DNA of 46,768 nucleotides from Gyrodactylus bullatarudis (GCA_012064415.1 SSNU01000260.1:1-46768), one strand, 5' to 3'. Shown: positions 11,476 to 24,200, numbered from the stretch's first letter. Notes: generated by a model from the letters alone, not told the origin. Program-made: numbers and translations.

Positions 11476-12618
11476 TCAAACAATTTCAGAAGGATCTTTA
11501 TCTGACTTGGCGAATATGATGTTAACGTTTTGGAATTCTGAGCGCATCCAAGGAAGAACTTTATTAGAAAGATAATTCCTTTCTATAGTTGCATGACCTA
11601 TCAGAATGACGGTTGCACCTCGAGAGATTGCTTCTAATTGTTCTTGATGTGAGGCCTCACCAGTGACGAGAACGTCAGCTAGAAGAGCTGGAGCTTGTCT
11701 TGTCAATAAAGCTCCGCCAGAACCAGCGCAAACAGCAATGCAGGTTGAATAGTCATCTAAAATATTATTTAATTCTCAAAACTCACTTAAATTCTTATTC
11801 TTCCCCATGCTAATTTTAATTTGGTTGGCACCAAGTAAATTTTTATAGGCGTTAACAATTTCTCTAATGGTTTGTTTTTCTCTTAGCATGCCAACACGTC
11901 CAGAACCCTGACCCATTGGATGAGGCTATTCAAATGGGGATACAGAATAGAATATTAAACAAATGAGAGATTCTACTAACCCTAGTTATGACTTCTTTTG
12001 TTAAGAGTTTTACGTTATAATTCTTTGCTTGTTCTTCGATATTTTCTTTTTGACATTTTGGATATTTGAATCGAGCAACACGACCTTCAGCTGATTGTAT
12101 ATCAACAGCTAAGGGAGCGATTGGCATTGCAAGAGAAAATCTCTTAAAATTTTCATCATACGAAGCAGTAGCCTCGTAAATATCTTCATTCATAAATGCA
12201 GGAGGTGTAACAGATACCTTTGATGTCAGATCTGAAGGATTATTTTGTTAAATTTTAACTTACGAAATGGACTCAGCAGCCAATCATTGAGTCCGTCTTC
12301 TTTTCCATCGAGACACGTGTGAGGAGAATAGATGGCTATTTTATTCTCGATACATTGAATAAGATTCCTTTCTTTCCAATTATTTTGAGTTAACCGTTTT
12401 AAAGGGGTGAAAATTGGCGGATGGTATGAAAATATCAATGAAGAATTAGTCTCAATGGCTTCTTTAACAACTTCTTCTGATAAATCATTAGTGATCATTA
12501 TTGTCTTGACGGTGTGGGGAGGTGTTGGCTCTACCAATAAACCAACATTATCCCAAGACTCGGCCAAATTGGGATGACAGTAAACGTTGAGAGCAGTGAC
12601 AATTCTGCTTAATTCCAT
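11476..12618 (-). CDS. NIF3L1: NIF3-like protein 1, copy 2
   Basis: Paralogue of the gene at 4893-5978, on the opposite strand. Exons 12618-12264, 12231-11981, 11925-11787 and 11756-11476 join in frame through introns of 32, 55 and 30 nt. It keeps ESWDNVGLLVEPTPPHTVK, FSYHPPIF, IYSPHTCLDGKEDGLNDW, GQGSGRVGML, CAGSGG and TGEASHQEQLEA, so the metal-site motifs are intact and the gene looks functional. The middle intron matches the single intron of copy 1; the other two are absent from copy 1. Codon choice is AT-rich like the neighbours, unlike the start of copy 1. Confidence 0.94.
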
Positions 12619-12966
12619 TTCTTAAAATTCAAGTTCTTTGAAGTAATAAAGGTTTTTTACTCAGATTTATACTTATATGTAAGGTTTTTAATGTGTGAGA
12701 AAAAGTCTCAAAAACATGTGATAAAATCAGCATAAGAACACTTTGTGTCATAAGACTACACTACAATGAATTGAGTACATACAATGACTATAATAAGTGA
12801 ATATGTGCAAAATCTGGATTAGATGAAAATTCTCAGTGAAAAGAAAAGTTCTCTAATAAGTTCTTGGGACTAGAGAGACGAGTAAAATAAGTGTTTTTCA
12901 AGATAAATAGAGATTTTATTTCAGCAGATATTACATATACTATTTACTAGATATATTACACAACTG

Positions 12967-15039
12967 CTAAATTGTTAATTCCCAAAGTTCAATCTTGTCA
13001 ATGATAAAAGATGAGTCTTTCTTTTCGTTACAAGAACAGAGGGACGGATTATTGAAAGTATTTGTAGGTTTCGAATGACCATTCTTTAATGCTTCATCAA
13101 ACCAAATGGCATTGAATCCTCTAAAAAAGAAAATTAACTTGAACAATTAAAGCAATATATATTATATAATATTAATAATTTAAATTAATAATAATTTATT
13201 ATTTAAACTTTACTTTTCAGAACCAATCATGAAAGAGTCACCGGATCCTCTCAAAAAATAAGTATTCTCCTGGGTCCAAGTATAAATTTTAAATTTTGGA
13301 TTCCAATGAAAGACACAAGTTTCTCCTGTTCCATAAAAATGAGAAGATATTTTCATAGTTTCGTTCATAATTGCACCAAAGCTTGATCCTTCAGAGTCCT
13401 TTATCAAAAGTACTACTGCATTCTCAGCATCACAACTTTTTCGGTACATTGTATTGAGGCTATATCCGTCAACTTCACTGATGTACATAGCTTTTAGCGA
13501 ATGACCAAACCAATGAACCGGAAGATTTGTTGCCAGCTAGTGAATTAGAAAAATATTTTTAAAATAATTTTGAGTGAAGAAATTATAATCAAATCAGTAA
13601 TTTATGTTCAAGGATTATCTTGATTCAGTGTAAATTTTACATTGTAGAATGAGAGTGAATTTTTCCAATTATGATCTCAAATTTTGTTGATTATATAACA
13701 TCTAAGAATTTATACTTATTAATACCTATTTATCTATAATATGAATTTATATTACAATAATTAGAGCTGATAAGCTCACAGCATTTGAAACACTTATTGA
13801 ATAAAAATATATATCGTGATTTATGGCAGAGAACATGGATATTTTTATCTGTTCCTTATCTAGATTGGAAATATTCCTAGTAGCCTGTTTTAGAATTATT
13901 GAAATAGTTGATAGAAATAAAATGCTCACATCTTCCAGCATTGAATCGTCCAAAATGTAGGATTTACCCCCGATCAAAGAACACTCTGGTGGCTTTAGAT
14001 CAAAATTTAATTCGGAATTTTCGGATTTTAAACTGCTGTTCTGAAATATCAAATTCGGTATTAAATCAAGATAATTATTATTTCCTTATAGGAATTTACT
14101 GTATTTCCTGGGTCAAAAGATTTTGCTTTCAACATTATGGAACATAAGTCATTCAACCTTGACAAAAATTATATAAATATTTTAATGGTGTATTAAACGC
14201 CTGAATACTCACTGAGAAATATCTATCATAAAAGTGTAAAATTGTTGATCAAGAGAAATATTTTCATAATCTGAAAATTCAGTAGCTATTGATCCGGGAT
14301 CGTTTTCCACAGTCTTGGTCCTTAATGCTATAAAAATAGGCTCTGAAAACGATAATTCTTTATTTTCAATTAGCATTCGATGATCAAGTTCGTGAGCGAG
14401 TTCCTCGGTTTGGACGAAATCCTTGGAACTTTTTAATAAAGGATTATGAACCTACTTTTTCAACATTAATTTTGAGATAGATGCATGTGTATTGAAAGAT
14501 ACCACAGAACTAATGGGAATTTTGATATTGAATGGGGATTGCTTGATTCTAATAATTTCACCTTTGATGCTATAAAAATTTTCAGAGCTATCAAAGCAAA
14601 AGTAATCTTCTGTAACGAGAAGGATACCATCGATATACCAGCATTCATCTACATTGATGAAGCGCGTTTTTAATTTTAAAAATTTCATTTCAAAAACATC
14701 TTCGTTAGAGACATCACAAGTAATTATTGGGTAAGGGTAGTTAGAATCACCATAGTTAAAATGTGTTGTAGATGATGAAGATTTGGGTTTTGAACTGGAA
14801 TGAGATGGAAGGTTTTGGCGTCTAATACTCTGCAAAAAACCACACATTAATCACAAATCAAATTTGCATTCATCATTAAGCAATACCATATTTTTAATCT
14901 GTTCCTGAGAAGGAATGTATACTTTCTGGCCTTTGTAAAGGGTAGAATCACAGACAAGGCCATTATAACGAGCTAATTGGGAAGCAGTAATAGTTCCTAT
15001 ACTAACTGCAATACTACGGAGAGTTTCATCATTTTTAAC
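12967..15039 (-). CDS. OXR1: OXR1/NCOA7-like protein: LysM, GRAM-like and TLDc domains (5' end missing)
   Basis: Stress-resistance protein family; in animals the TLDc domain is linked to oxidative-stress protection and V-ATPase binding. Exons 15039-14887, 14829-14456, 14428-14213, 14035-13930, 13536-13214 and 13120-12967 join in frame for 441 residues. The order is LysM (VKNDETLRSIAVSIGTITAS to LYKGQKVYIPS), a Ser-rich linker, a GRAM-like segment (LKLKTRFINVDECWYIDGIL), then TLDc: VHWFGHSLKAMYISEVDGYS, VLLIKDSEGSSFGAI, FYGTGETCVFHWNP and RGFNAIWFDEALKNGHSKPT, ending IDKIELWEL. The 14455-14429 intron is 27 nt. The acceptor at 15040 shows an upstream exon exists, but I could not find it. In the OXR1/NCOA7 family the LysM-containing isoforms have this same order. 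Confidence 0.88.
14429..14455 (-). other. 27-nt intron in the OXR1-like gene
   Basis: Donor GTAGGT, acceptor AAAAAG. Removing it converts an immediate stop (AAG-TAG) into continuous reading across the GRAM-like to linker junction. Downstream frame and TLDc similarity depend on it. Confidence 0.8.
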
Positions 15040-16327
15040 CTATTATTAATTTTATAATAATACTTCGTAATAAGATTCTTCATTATTAAGTTCAGTTAAC
15101 TCAAAGGAATTCATGTCATCATTGATAAAGAGTAGGAATTAGTAAAAATTTGACAACCAAGTTATATAAATCAAAATTCTGCCTCATGAAAGATTGAAAG
15201 AACAAATTTTATTGTGGTTTGAAAATTTTACCTTGAATTGAAAGATAATAAGCATCTATTTAAATTCAAAAATAATTTTTAAATATTATATTGTATTTTA
15301 AATATAATTTTCAGGCATGAATCATGGATAGAGAAAGAAGTCCATTTGGATTCAATAGAATCATTAATGAATGAATAATGAAAAATGATAATTTTGTGTT
15401 ATGAGTTGCAACAGATCATCTGTTACAGATGATCTTATAATTTCACTGAATAATGCATTTAATGTTGTAATCGTTTACTAAACGAAAACTAAAATACCTT
15501 TCAAGACAGCGTTTTGGTCTGATGCAATATTGTAGGAAAAGTATCTTCCACTTGCTATCAAAATTATAGATAAAAATAATTTTTAAAAGTTAAGATTATT
15601 CCGGGTTCGCTGTCCCTGTTCTGAACTCGGAAGAACGGCATTTTTCGACTAAAAATAATTCACGCAAAGTAATTCTCAAGGAATTTTTTGACCCGAAGCC
15701 ATGTGATCAAGTTGATCACTTATCAACTAATGACATAGAAATTATTAGCAAGAGAAGCTTTTTGTTAAGATTATTTCATTTAATAATATTTTGCTCTAAA
15801 AAATTATAATTTTCTCTTAAATAGCTTAAATGTTAATTTGAAAGGAGAAGAGGGTCTCTCCAACAGGATTACTTTAGCGGCTAAAGTTTAGTCTCTTGAA
15901 TTGAAGACGATAACATCTCTCCTCATAACACCAGAAACCAAAGAAAATACTCGATTCTCCTCGGAAACATCCTCTGTCTCCAGGCCAGATTCAAACTTTC
16001 ATTGGATTCAATCCCTTCCACAACCGTCAAATCCACCTGTACATTCCTCCAGAGACTCATCCCAGAGGACGAAGACCTCTTCAGAAACTATTTTTCTTAA
16101 TTGTACATACTTATCTATATTTTATTATCAGTTTAATAAACAAAAATTTCTATTCCAAAAATTACAGGTCTAATTGTACCTTAAATTTTAAGGCTTAAAA
16201 TAATAAATAAAATAATCAAAAGTGATTAGATTTTTAAAATTTATTCTGTAAAATACTCTGAGGATATTTCAATGAAAGATTCTTTCATTTACTTGATTCT
16301 GTAAAAGAGATGACAGCTTTATTAAAA
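15040..16327. other. Region between OXR1-like and zinc-finger genes; possible unassigned exon
   Basis: It should contain the missing 5' exon(s) of the OXR1-like gene. A 10-bp perfect stem with 3-nt loop (AGATCATCTG, TTA, CAGATGATCT) lies at about 15414-15436. The stretch 15840-16090 is clearly less AT-rich than its surroundings and is open on the plus strand (Ser/Thr/Pro-rich, ending at 16173). It might be an exon or a repeat, but it matches no family I know. Confidence 0.35.
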
Positions 16328-17234
16328 TCAAACCTTGCGAGGATGATAAAAGATCCTGTAACTTTTTCCTGATTCAGGAGGTTTATCTACAACTTTTTCT
16401 TTTTCAGCTGAAAATATACTGACAGGCTTGAAATCGTCTTTTGTTCCAGAGACTATGTCGTGTTTTGAAGACAAATGTCTGATTAAACTATATCTTTTTA
16501 CAAATTAGTGATTAATCTTCTTACTTATTTGACAAAGTTTGAAAGCATATGTTGCAAGTCTTAGCTTTATTGACATTGTGAACTTGGTCGAAATGTTTGG
16601 TTAAATTTCCTTTCGAGCAATAAGTGGTGTTACAGTCTAAACAACGAAATTCAGGTTGTTTTTTATCATTTAATTCTAGTTGGTTGCTCGAGTACTTATT
16701 TTCAGTACATACGTCTGAGCATTTGTGAACGTGAAACTCATTAACATCCGAGTTTAAGGACATATTTGCACAAGAGTTGGGCAAAAACGAGGAGCAATCT
16801 ATGCACATTCTGACCTCTAGGTGTTTACACATGTGAATTGAAAGTTTTTGGAACATATCAGAGGAAATTTCTGATTCAAATCTAGAAATTATGAATTGAG
16901 AATCGCATAAGGGACATTTGCAAATCATTTCATCGGAAGCTGGATCCAATAGACGGAATATAAATTGAAGATCTATGGTATCATCTATTTTATAAACAAT
17001 GGACACATGATCATTAAGACATAGGGTAAATTCTTCTTTAGGAATATCGTTGAACATTTTCAAGTTGCACCATTCCGAATTTTTCTTCTGCATTAATAAA
17101 ACAACACAAGGAATATTATTTCTTATGACTCGACTGTGAACTAAATTTTGATGGAATTTAGAGAGATCATTCCATAATATGGCTTTTATATCTTGGTAGC
17201 TCACAGTCCCATTGAATATTTTTATATCATTCAT
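16328..17234 (-). CDS. C2H2 zinc-finger protein, 291 aa, family unknown
   Basis: Exons 17234-16525 and 16493-16328 flank a 31-nt intron. The true start is the ATG at 17234; a TTG further upstream is not needed. The N-terminal 100 residues have no motif I recognise. Next come several Cys/His pairs (CKCPLCDSQF with a later HMCKH, CIDCSSF), then two canonical C2H2 fingers near the end: FRCLDCNTTYCSKGNLTKH with FDQVH, and CNICFQTLSNK continuing YSLIRHLSSKH. The last finger is completed only after the 31-nt intron is removed, which proves the intron. A polyadenylation signal AATAAA lies just past the stop. It is probably a nuclear nucleic-acid-binding protein. The start is 283 bp from the divergent gene at 17518. 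Confidence 0.82.
16494..16524 (-). other. 31-nt intron inside a zinc finger
   Basis: GTAAGA donor, AAAAAG acceptor. Splicing restores the C-x2-C-x12-H-x4-H spacing of the last finger. Confidence 0.85.
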
Positions 17235-17517
17235 TCTATTCAATTATTGAATTTCAATATCTAACAAATAAAATGTAAAGATATAGGTTATGAGCTAAGC
17301 TGAATTAGAAAATATTAGCATCATTCAATATTATTGTCAAAAATAATAATTATTGTTAACTGACAATTTCTAATCAAATTTTTTTTCTTAGATTCAAAAT
17401 TAGTACTAGCTTAAACGATAATAAGAATTTTAAGACAAATTTTTAAATTTTGTTTCTTTGATTATTCTTGCGTATATATCAATTCAAGCTTTTGAAAAGT
17501 GACAGTGATTTATTCAC
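17235..17517. promoter_or_regulatory. Bidirectional promoter interval
   Basis: 283 bp separate the divergent start codons of the zinc-finger gene (-) and the coiled-coil gene (+). It must hold both promoters unless one 5' leader is distant. It is AT-rich with no motif I can name. Confidence 0.5.
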
Positions 17518-18190
17518 ATGTATTATAGCCTTGATTTTTTAATCTCAAGTGTGAATTCTATAACAAATTATTGTTTAATAAGGGGAATAGAAGACAGCAT
17601 GACAAAATATATCGCATTCAATTACAAGGAATTATCCAGTGAAAAATTAAATTTTGTCAAGTCGAATATGTACGAATATTATGCTCTATTCAAGAACATA
17701 CCCCATGATTTTTTATTCAAGCTTAAAGAAAGAACGAAATTTTTCTATTCTTCTATCGATTACATAGCTGACAATTTGGTTTTTTATAATAGTAAATTAC
17801 GGGATTCGTGTGTTGATTTGAGAGATAAGATGGAGTTAATAATCTCATCTACAAGTGATAATGTGTATTCAAGAATTTTAAACGAGGAGGAGAATATTTC
17901 ATCATATAAGAATAAATTGCTTGATGCCTATCATTATCTTAATAATGTGAATATCAAAGAAAACATTTTTCTTTGCTTGGATCTTGTCAAAGAAAAGTTC
18001 TATTCTGAAAAAGAGTTTATTTCAATCAAAAGAGAAGTAAGAATATTTCCTAATTTAGTAAAAGCTTGATGAAGTTATCAAGACCTTAATGGAGGTCAAA
18101 GAAAAACAAGATTTGCTGATTAACTTTATAGAAAAACTGAGAGATAGTTTTGAACAAAAGACAATAGAAAATGTTAAAGAAGATTATTAG
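17518..18190 (+). CDS. Unidentified coiled-coil-rich protein, 214 aa
   Basis: Exons 17518-18036 and 18065-18190, joined across a 28-nt intron (GTAAGA donor, TAAAAG acceptor). Without splicing the frame ends at once. The protein is Lys/Glu/Asn/Tyr-rich and mostly helical in character, with heptad-like stretches near the C-terminus (LDEVIKTLMEVKEKQDLLIN). There is no signal peptide or clear membrane segment. I do not recognise a family; a lipid-droplet (perilipin-like) or cytoskeletal helical protein is conceivable but unsupported. It faces the PI3K gene tail to tail, stop codons 102 bp apart. Confidence 0.6.
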
Positions 18191-18292
18191 TAATTAATAG
18201 TTAGCAATATAAGTTTTTAAAAATTCAAATTATCTTTTATTTTGTTAGCTCACAATAATCCTTATAAAACTTGTTATATCATATCAAAATTA

Positions 18293-21200
18293 TCAAGAGT
18301 TCATCCAATGACCGAACCAGTCAACTTTAGTGGTCCATCCTCCACTGTAAGCTTCTTTAAGAGTAGTCCGAAAGTATTCTTCTGCTTCCTTGTCAGTTTT
18401 ATCAACAGCCAAAGTATTACGAACATGATTCAAGTGTTGCACAGCATACAACTCTGGCAATTGTGCCAATAACATCATCGATAATAAAGTTATTATTAGA
18501 TTGGCATTTTTCCTCAAAACTTTATACGCGTCCATGCATAAGTTAACAAATTTATTAAATTCTTCTCCCCTATTGGCCTTTTCTCGGCCTTTACATATGA
18601 CCACAACGAAATCCTCAGGAAGAACAAAGGGTACTCTTTCACGATTAATACCAAACTTTTTTTTTCTATTGTCCAAGAAATGGCCAAAATCAATGTGAAA
18701 TAAATGTCCCATTTGATCTGTCATAATGTTGTCATTGTGTCTATCTCTAATGCCAAGAATAAATGTAGCGACACAGTATCCAGCACAAGAGTAAGTGAAA
18801 TTATGAATAGCTCGCTCATATAGAATAGGATCACTCTGAGTTTGAGTCTCAATCCATCTGTGAAGACGTGAAGAGTCCAATTGCATGGCAGCTTTTACGC
18901 TTTCATTTTGAATAGACATTATAGTTCGAGCATTTCTCACAGCTTCAATCAGGCCTGTCTGATTTCCAGTTGAAAGACAACTATAAACGCTTAGACAAAA
19001 ATCAAATCCTGCAGTTTTCCATAAGTTGTCCATGACTTTGAGGATTTGTAGAGTTAACATGTCCTGACGCAGGTCATCTCCGTGCTTATAAATAATTTGA
19101 TATTTTTTGTAATGATAAATGTTATAATGGTCAAGATTATTCCATACTAACCACAGGGGCTTCTTTTTGGAGTGCATAATTTTACAAGATGAGATATCAA
19201 GATTACCAAATTTTTGTTGAACTGCCAAAGGGTTGAAAAAGTTTTGAATTAAATTTTTATTGCTGTCCAGGTTTATTAATTCTTTAAATTTATTCAATTG
19301 TTCTTCTTCACTTGAGAATTGCTGGAAAAATATGAAAATAAAGCTATTAAAATTGATTACTGCATTAGTAAAAATTTACCTTAATTCTCGTACTAATAGT
19401 TTCTAAAGTACGAAGGGAATTAACTTGATTAACGATAACATGAAATAGTGGACCACAACCCCGACAGAATGCCTCGAGTAGAATGCCAAATTTAAGACAT
19501 AATTTTGGATCGTTCATTTCAGCTCTTAGGTGCCAGAAAAACGGGATACCGAGTAAACGAGGAGAGGCCAGGCATCTTTTAAGTAAAAACAAGCCCAAAG
19601 GACTGAAATAGTACGGTTCAACCTTGAGAATCTGAATTGAAAGGGAAAAAATAATTTTTATAAATTCATCTTCATATAATAACTAACCTGAACTAATTGG
19701 AGCAGGTAATTAGCCAATTCGAGATTCTTAAGCTTTTCATCCAAAGAAAGAATTGCAATTTCTCTAATCCAGGGATCAGCTGCTCCACCAAGCCCAAGAT
19801 TACCACCACTACTGTTTTGTGTAAAAGTTCCTAAAACTTCTTCACTATCGAAACTCGATGTTGAGTAAAACCGAGAAGATGATTGCTCCGGAGAATCACT
19901 GGAGAGACCTATGCTTCCCAATAGTTGAAGGGAAGTTTCAACTGGTAAACTATCATTCCATCTAGAAAAAAAGATGCATTCTTGAAAAGAATTAATGCTT
20001 AACATGGATCGATTTGACCTATTTATCTAAAAATTAAATCACAAACTACAAACTAATAAAAAATCCATATTTCGATCAAAAACCTATCAGATATAAATAA
20101 GTATAAAAAGTTGATAAATTACTCATTCAGAATTCGATAGAATGCTGCAACTTTTGTTCTATCATGCCATGTCACTGAATCCACTAGCTGAGGTAGACTA
20201 TTTGGATATTTTTCGCGACAATATTGCATATTATTCCATAAGAGATGTTTTTCTTCGTTCGACAAACGTGAAAGCGGATCTTTCTTAAGTATTTTTGCAA
20301 TCTTTTTGGAGACATCTTCGTTGACTAATAATATCAATAATAATTAGAAATAATTCAGGTTTCACTAATCCAATTTTTATTCCCCACTGAAAGATATTCA
20401 TGTATAGCAATAAATAAATCTAATATAAATACATATATGTATGCATTTACCTTTGGACCTTTTAGAATTGACAGAGTCATCAAAATCAAGCTTAACAATC
20501 TGAGGATTCTTGACATTGAAGCGTTTGTTGTGTATATCCTTCAGTTCAGAGATTAAACTTTTTGAGGTTAAACTGTTCTTTGAAAATTCAATTGTCTTCC
20601 CAGCTGAGCTCAAAAGTTCATTTTTCTTTGGAAATTTTACACGAAATCCGTTGACAAGTCCTCTAAAAGTAACATTAAGGGCGTATCGAGGATTTGGATT
20701 TAATTCAGTTGTTCCAGAAGAATTCATTCCAAGAAACTTGATTTCTGTATTATGTACGTAATCCCACAAGGGTAATGTCATGGTCCCATCAATTAAGAAG
20801 CCGAGATAGTTGAATAAATTTACATTAACCCAGCCGATGGGATATTCAATCTAGTGATGTAAGAAATATATCAAATATTATCCGTTAAGTTCACAATCAT
20901 GAATTGACATTTAAATCAGATGAGAAAATATGAATTAAAACCGGTTTTTTTCTTTCTAAATTATTTCAAGTTTACAGTACATAATTCAAGGCCTAAGAAA
21001 ATTCATTTCTTCAGTAAAAGTATTACTGTAGTTGAGTCACTTTAAATTTTGAAACTTTGGGAGTTTCGAAACTCACGGAAAATTTCTTGAATTCAGAAAC
21101 CAGTTTTTGAATCGCAAAATTCTATCGAATACATAAGTCGGTATACTTGATGAAAAAATTGAGTTTTTTGTTGTATGATTCTGCGTCAATATTGTTTAAT

Positions 21201-24200
21201 TTTTTGAATAATTACAATTTCGCCATAGATTATTGGTAATAACTAGAGAAGTCATATATGATAGAAAATGGTTATCCAGCCAAATTTGTGGACAAATTCA
21301 TCAATCAACCCACGGTTAGTGATGAGGTTGTTGAAACAGAAGAGGTGGATAAAATTACTATATCCATGAAGCTTAAATTCAAAGGAGATGGTTTTAGTAA
21401 TGATATAAGAAGAAAACTTAATAATCCCATAGATCAAAATTATAAAATTTTATTTAAAACACAGAGATTGTTCAGTTTGATTCATAAGGATTTACTCAAG
21501 CCTGAAGAGAAGACTCTATTAGTCTATCAAATCCAGTGTGATTGTGGAGCTTCGTACATAGGAAGAACTATTAGAAAATTCATCATTGGTTAATTTATAA
21601 AAATAATTTTATAAGAGAAATATATATTTCGCCAGGTCTTATCAATCTCTAATCCTGGTTTGATTAAATAATATTTACAAAGTTTTTTAATGAATAAATA
21701 GTTAATGAAAAATAGTAAAATCCATTTACAAANNNNNNNNNNNNNNNNNNNNNNNNNNNNNNNNNNNNNNNNNNNNNNNNNNNNNNNNNNNNNNNNNNNN
21801 NNNNNNNNNNNNNNNNNNNNNNNNNNNNNNNNNNNNNNNNNNNNNNNNNNNNNNNNNNNNNNNNNNNNNNNNNNNNNNNNNNNNNNNNNNNNNNNNNNNN
21901 NNNNNNNNNNNNNNNNNNNNNNNNNNNNNNNNNNNNNNNNNNNNNNNNNNNNNNNNNNNNNNNNNNNNNNNNNNNNNNNNNNNNNNNNNNNNNNNNNNNN
22001 NNNNNNNNNNNNNNNNNNNNNNNNNNNNNNNNNNNNNNNNNNNNNNNNNNNNNNNNNNNNNNNNNNNNNNNNNNNNNNNNNNNNNNNNNNNNNNNNNNNN
22101 NNNNNNNNNNNNNNNNNNNNNNNNNNNNNNNNNNNNNNNNNNNNNNNNNNNNNNNNNNNNNNNNNNNNNNNNNNNNNNNNNNNNNNNNNNNNNNNNNNNN
22201 NNNNNNNNNNNNNNNNNNNNNNNNNNNNNNNNNNNNNNNNNNNNNNNNNNNNNNNNNNNNNNNNNNNNNNNNNNNNNNNNNNNNNNNNNNNNNNNNNNNN
22301 NNNNNNNNNNNNNNNNNNNNNNNNNNNNNNNNNNNNNNNNNNNNNNNNNNNNNNNNNNNNNNNNNNNNNNNNNNNNNNNNNNNNNNNNNNNNNNNNNNNN
22401 NNNNNNNNNNNNNNNNNNNNNNNNNNNNNNNNNNNNNNNNNNNNNNNNNNNNNNNNNNNNNNNNNNNNNNNNNNNNNNNNNNNNNNNNNNNNNNNNNNNN
22501 NNNNNNNNNNNNNNNNNNNNNNNNNNNNNNNNNNNNNNNNNNNNNNNNNNNNNNNNNNNNNNNNNNAAGGTATTTCTATTGTTGTCAACATACGAGCAAA
22601 TAATACTGAGTGTTTCTTCAATCGGTATATTTGGGAAAAGTGATGCTATATCTAAGGAAACCATTGCTCTCTCTCCAATGTTTACGTCTTTAACCTTCTC
22701 AACGAATTCAAATACATCTTTGGTAACGTATTTGCAGTAGTGTTCGTGAATTTGTTTTATAATCTCCAACAGCCACCTTGCTAAATTCTGTTGTGGGGAT
22801 GCAGACATGTCTAGAATTGGTCTCATTGGTAGAATATCAGGGAGGTTATCTGAGTCAATTTTGTGAGTTTTTGGTAAGAAGTACAACAGTTACCTTGGCC
22901 GGAGATGATAAAATACTATCAGCACAAAGGGAGGAGTTGACACTTTGGATTTACTCCTCGAGAATTATTCATGTAGAAGAGCAACTAAACGATGGCCCTA
23001 AGCAGTGTTCTGGAATATGCTGGATATCGCAGCATACAATGCTTATGTCTTATATAGTCTGAAATGGCCAGAAAGCTTGAATGTGAAAAAATATTCTAGA
23101 ATAGAATTTTTGAAATGTCTTTCAAGGAAACTTATGGAAATTTCTCAAGATGAGCCTTTGACAGTAGACCCTCCGTTCAAGAAACAAAAAGTTCTTTCTG
23201 TAAGCAAAGCCTGGTGTGGTTTATGTTCAAGAGAAAGAGACAGGATAACTAGAACAACATGCAGCAAATGTGAGATGAAGACCTGCCAAGAACATGGCCA
23301 GATTATTTGCGATCAATGCTTTTCTAAAATATCAAAATTAGAATAATTTATCTATTTCCAATAATAAATTTATTTTTGTACTGTCTAGAGTTCTGATAGT
23401 TAAATATTTGATAATCAGAGTTTGTAATCCCAATTTGTAAAATATGTTAAATCAAGCATTTCCAGTGCAAGGGTTAATGGAGAGTTTTGGTGTTTTATCA
23501 GCTTGCATTTATTTTTAATTCTTAAACCCTCGCCCTGGAAATGACAAAAATTTCATAGGAAAATGAATACAAATGGGGTCCACATGGGGAATTTACGGGA
23601 ATTATTGAATCAGAAAAATAACTAGAGCCTCAAGTGATGGTAGCTTCAAAGTTATAAGGTCTTAAAATATTACGTTATAATTTCATCCATTTCAATGAAC
23701 TCAATCCTTCTCTTGAGGTAAACAGATCATCTTCATTTTTTAGCAAAACCTTGAAGATAAAATTTTTAAAATTAACTTGATGCTGTATTTTTATCTCAAC
23801 ATTGGTTGCTTTAGAATATTTTTATTCGGTTTACGCACCTCACTCAAAAATCCCATAGTTTTGATACCACCTTCACATTGGTTGTTTGTTTAATTACAAT
23901 GTAAAAAATATAGTTTTTTAGACATTTAACTTTAGATAAAGTGAAAATGTAATAAAAAGCTGTGATCTCAGTTAGCTATTTGATTAGATACAACTTTAGA
24001 AAGCAACTTTAATAAAAATATGCAACATACGTTTTAACTTTTACATGAATATCTTGAGATAGTTTGATGAATCATTTGTTTGTTTTGGAGGTAGTCGACA
24101 AGCCTTTTTTACTTAGGAGAGGAAAAATAGATCGGTTTTAAATTATTTTATTTCTATAATTTAGACCGTTTTGATATTGATAAACCTACAATAAATTATT

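Noticed and set aside
13747..13929. Continuation of the OXR1-like exon frame (ATRNISNLDKEQIKIS and on)
   Set aside because: The donor at 13929 joins LDDSMLED directly to LATNLPVHWFGHS in the next exon, matching the TLDc family; the extra codons fit nothing.
13908..14147. Plus-strand ORF opposite the OXR1-like gene
   Set aside because: Shadow of the minus-strand exon at 14035-13930, whose frame is fixed by TLDc homology.
15600..15660. tRNA- or SINE-like GGGTTCGCTGTCCC stretch
   Set aside because: Box B is not matched and no box A lies at the right distance; only a short imperfect hairpin is present.
21590..22886. Very long ORFs on both strands
   Set aside because: They are created by the run of N; only the Penelope residues at 22567-22886 (-) are real sequence.
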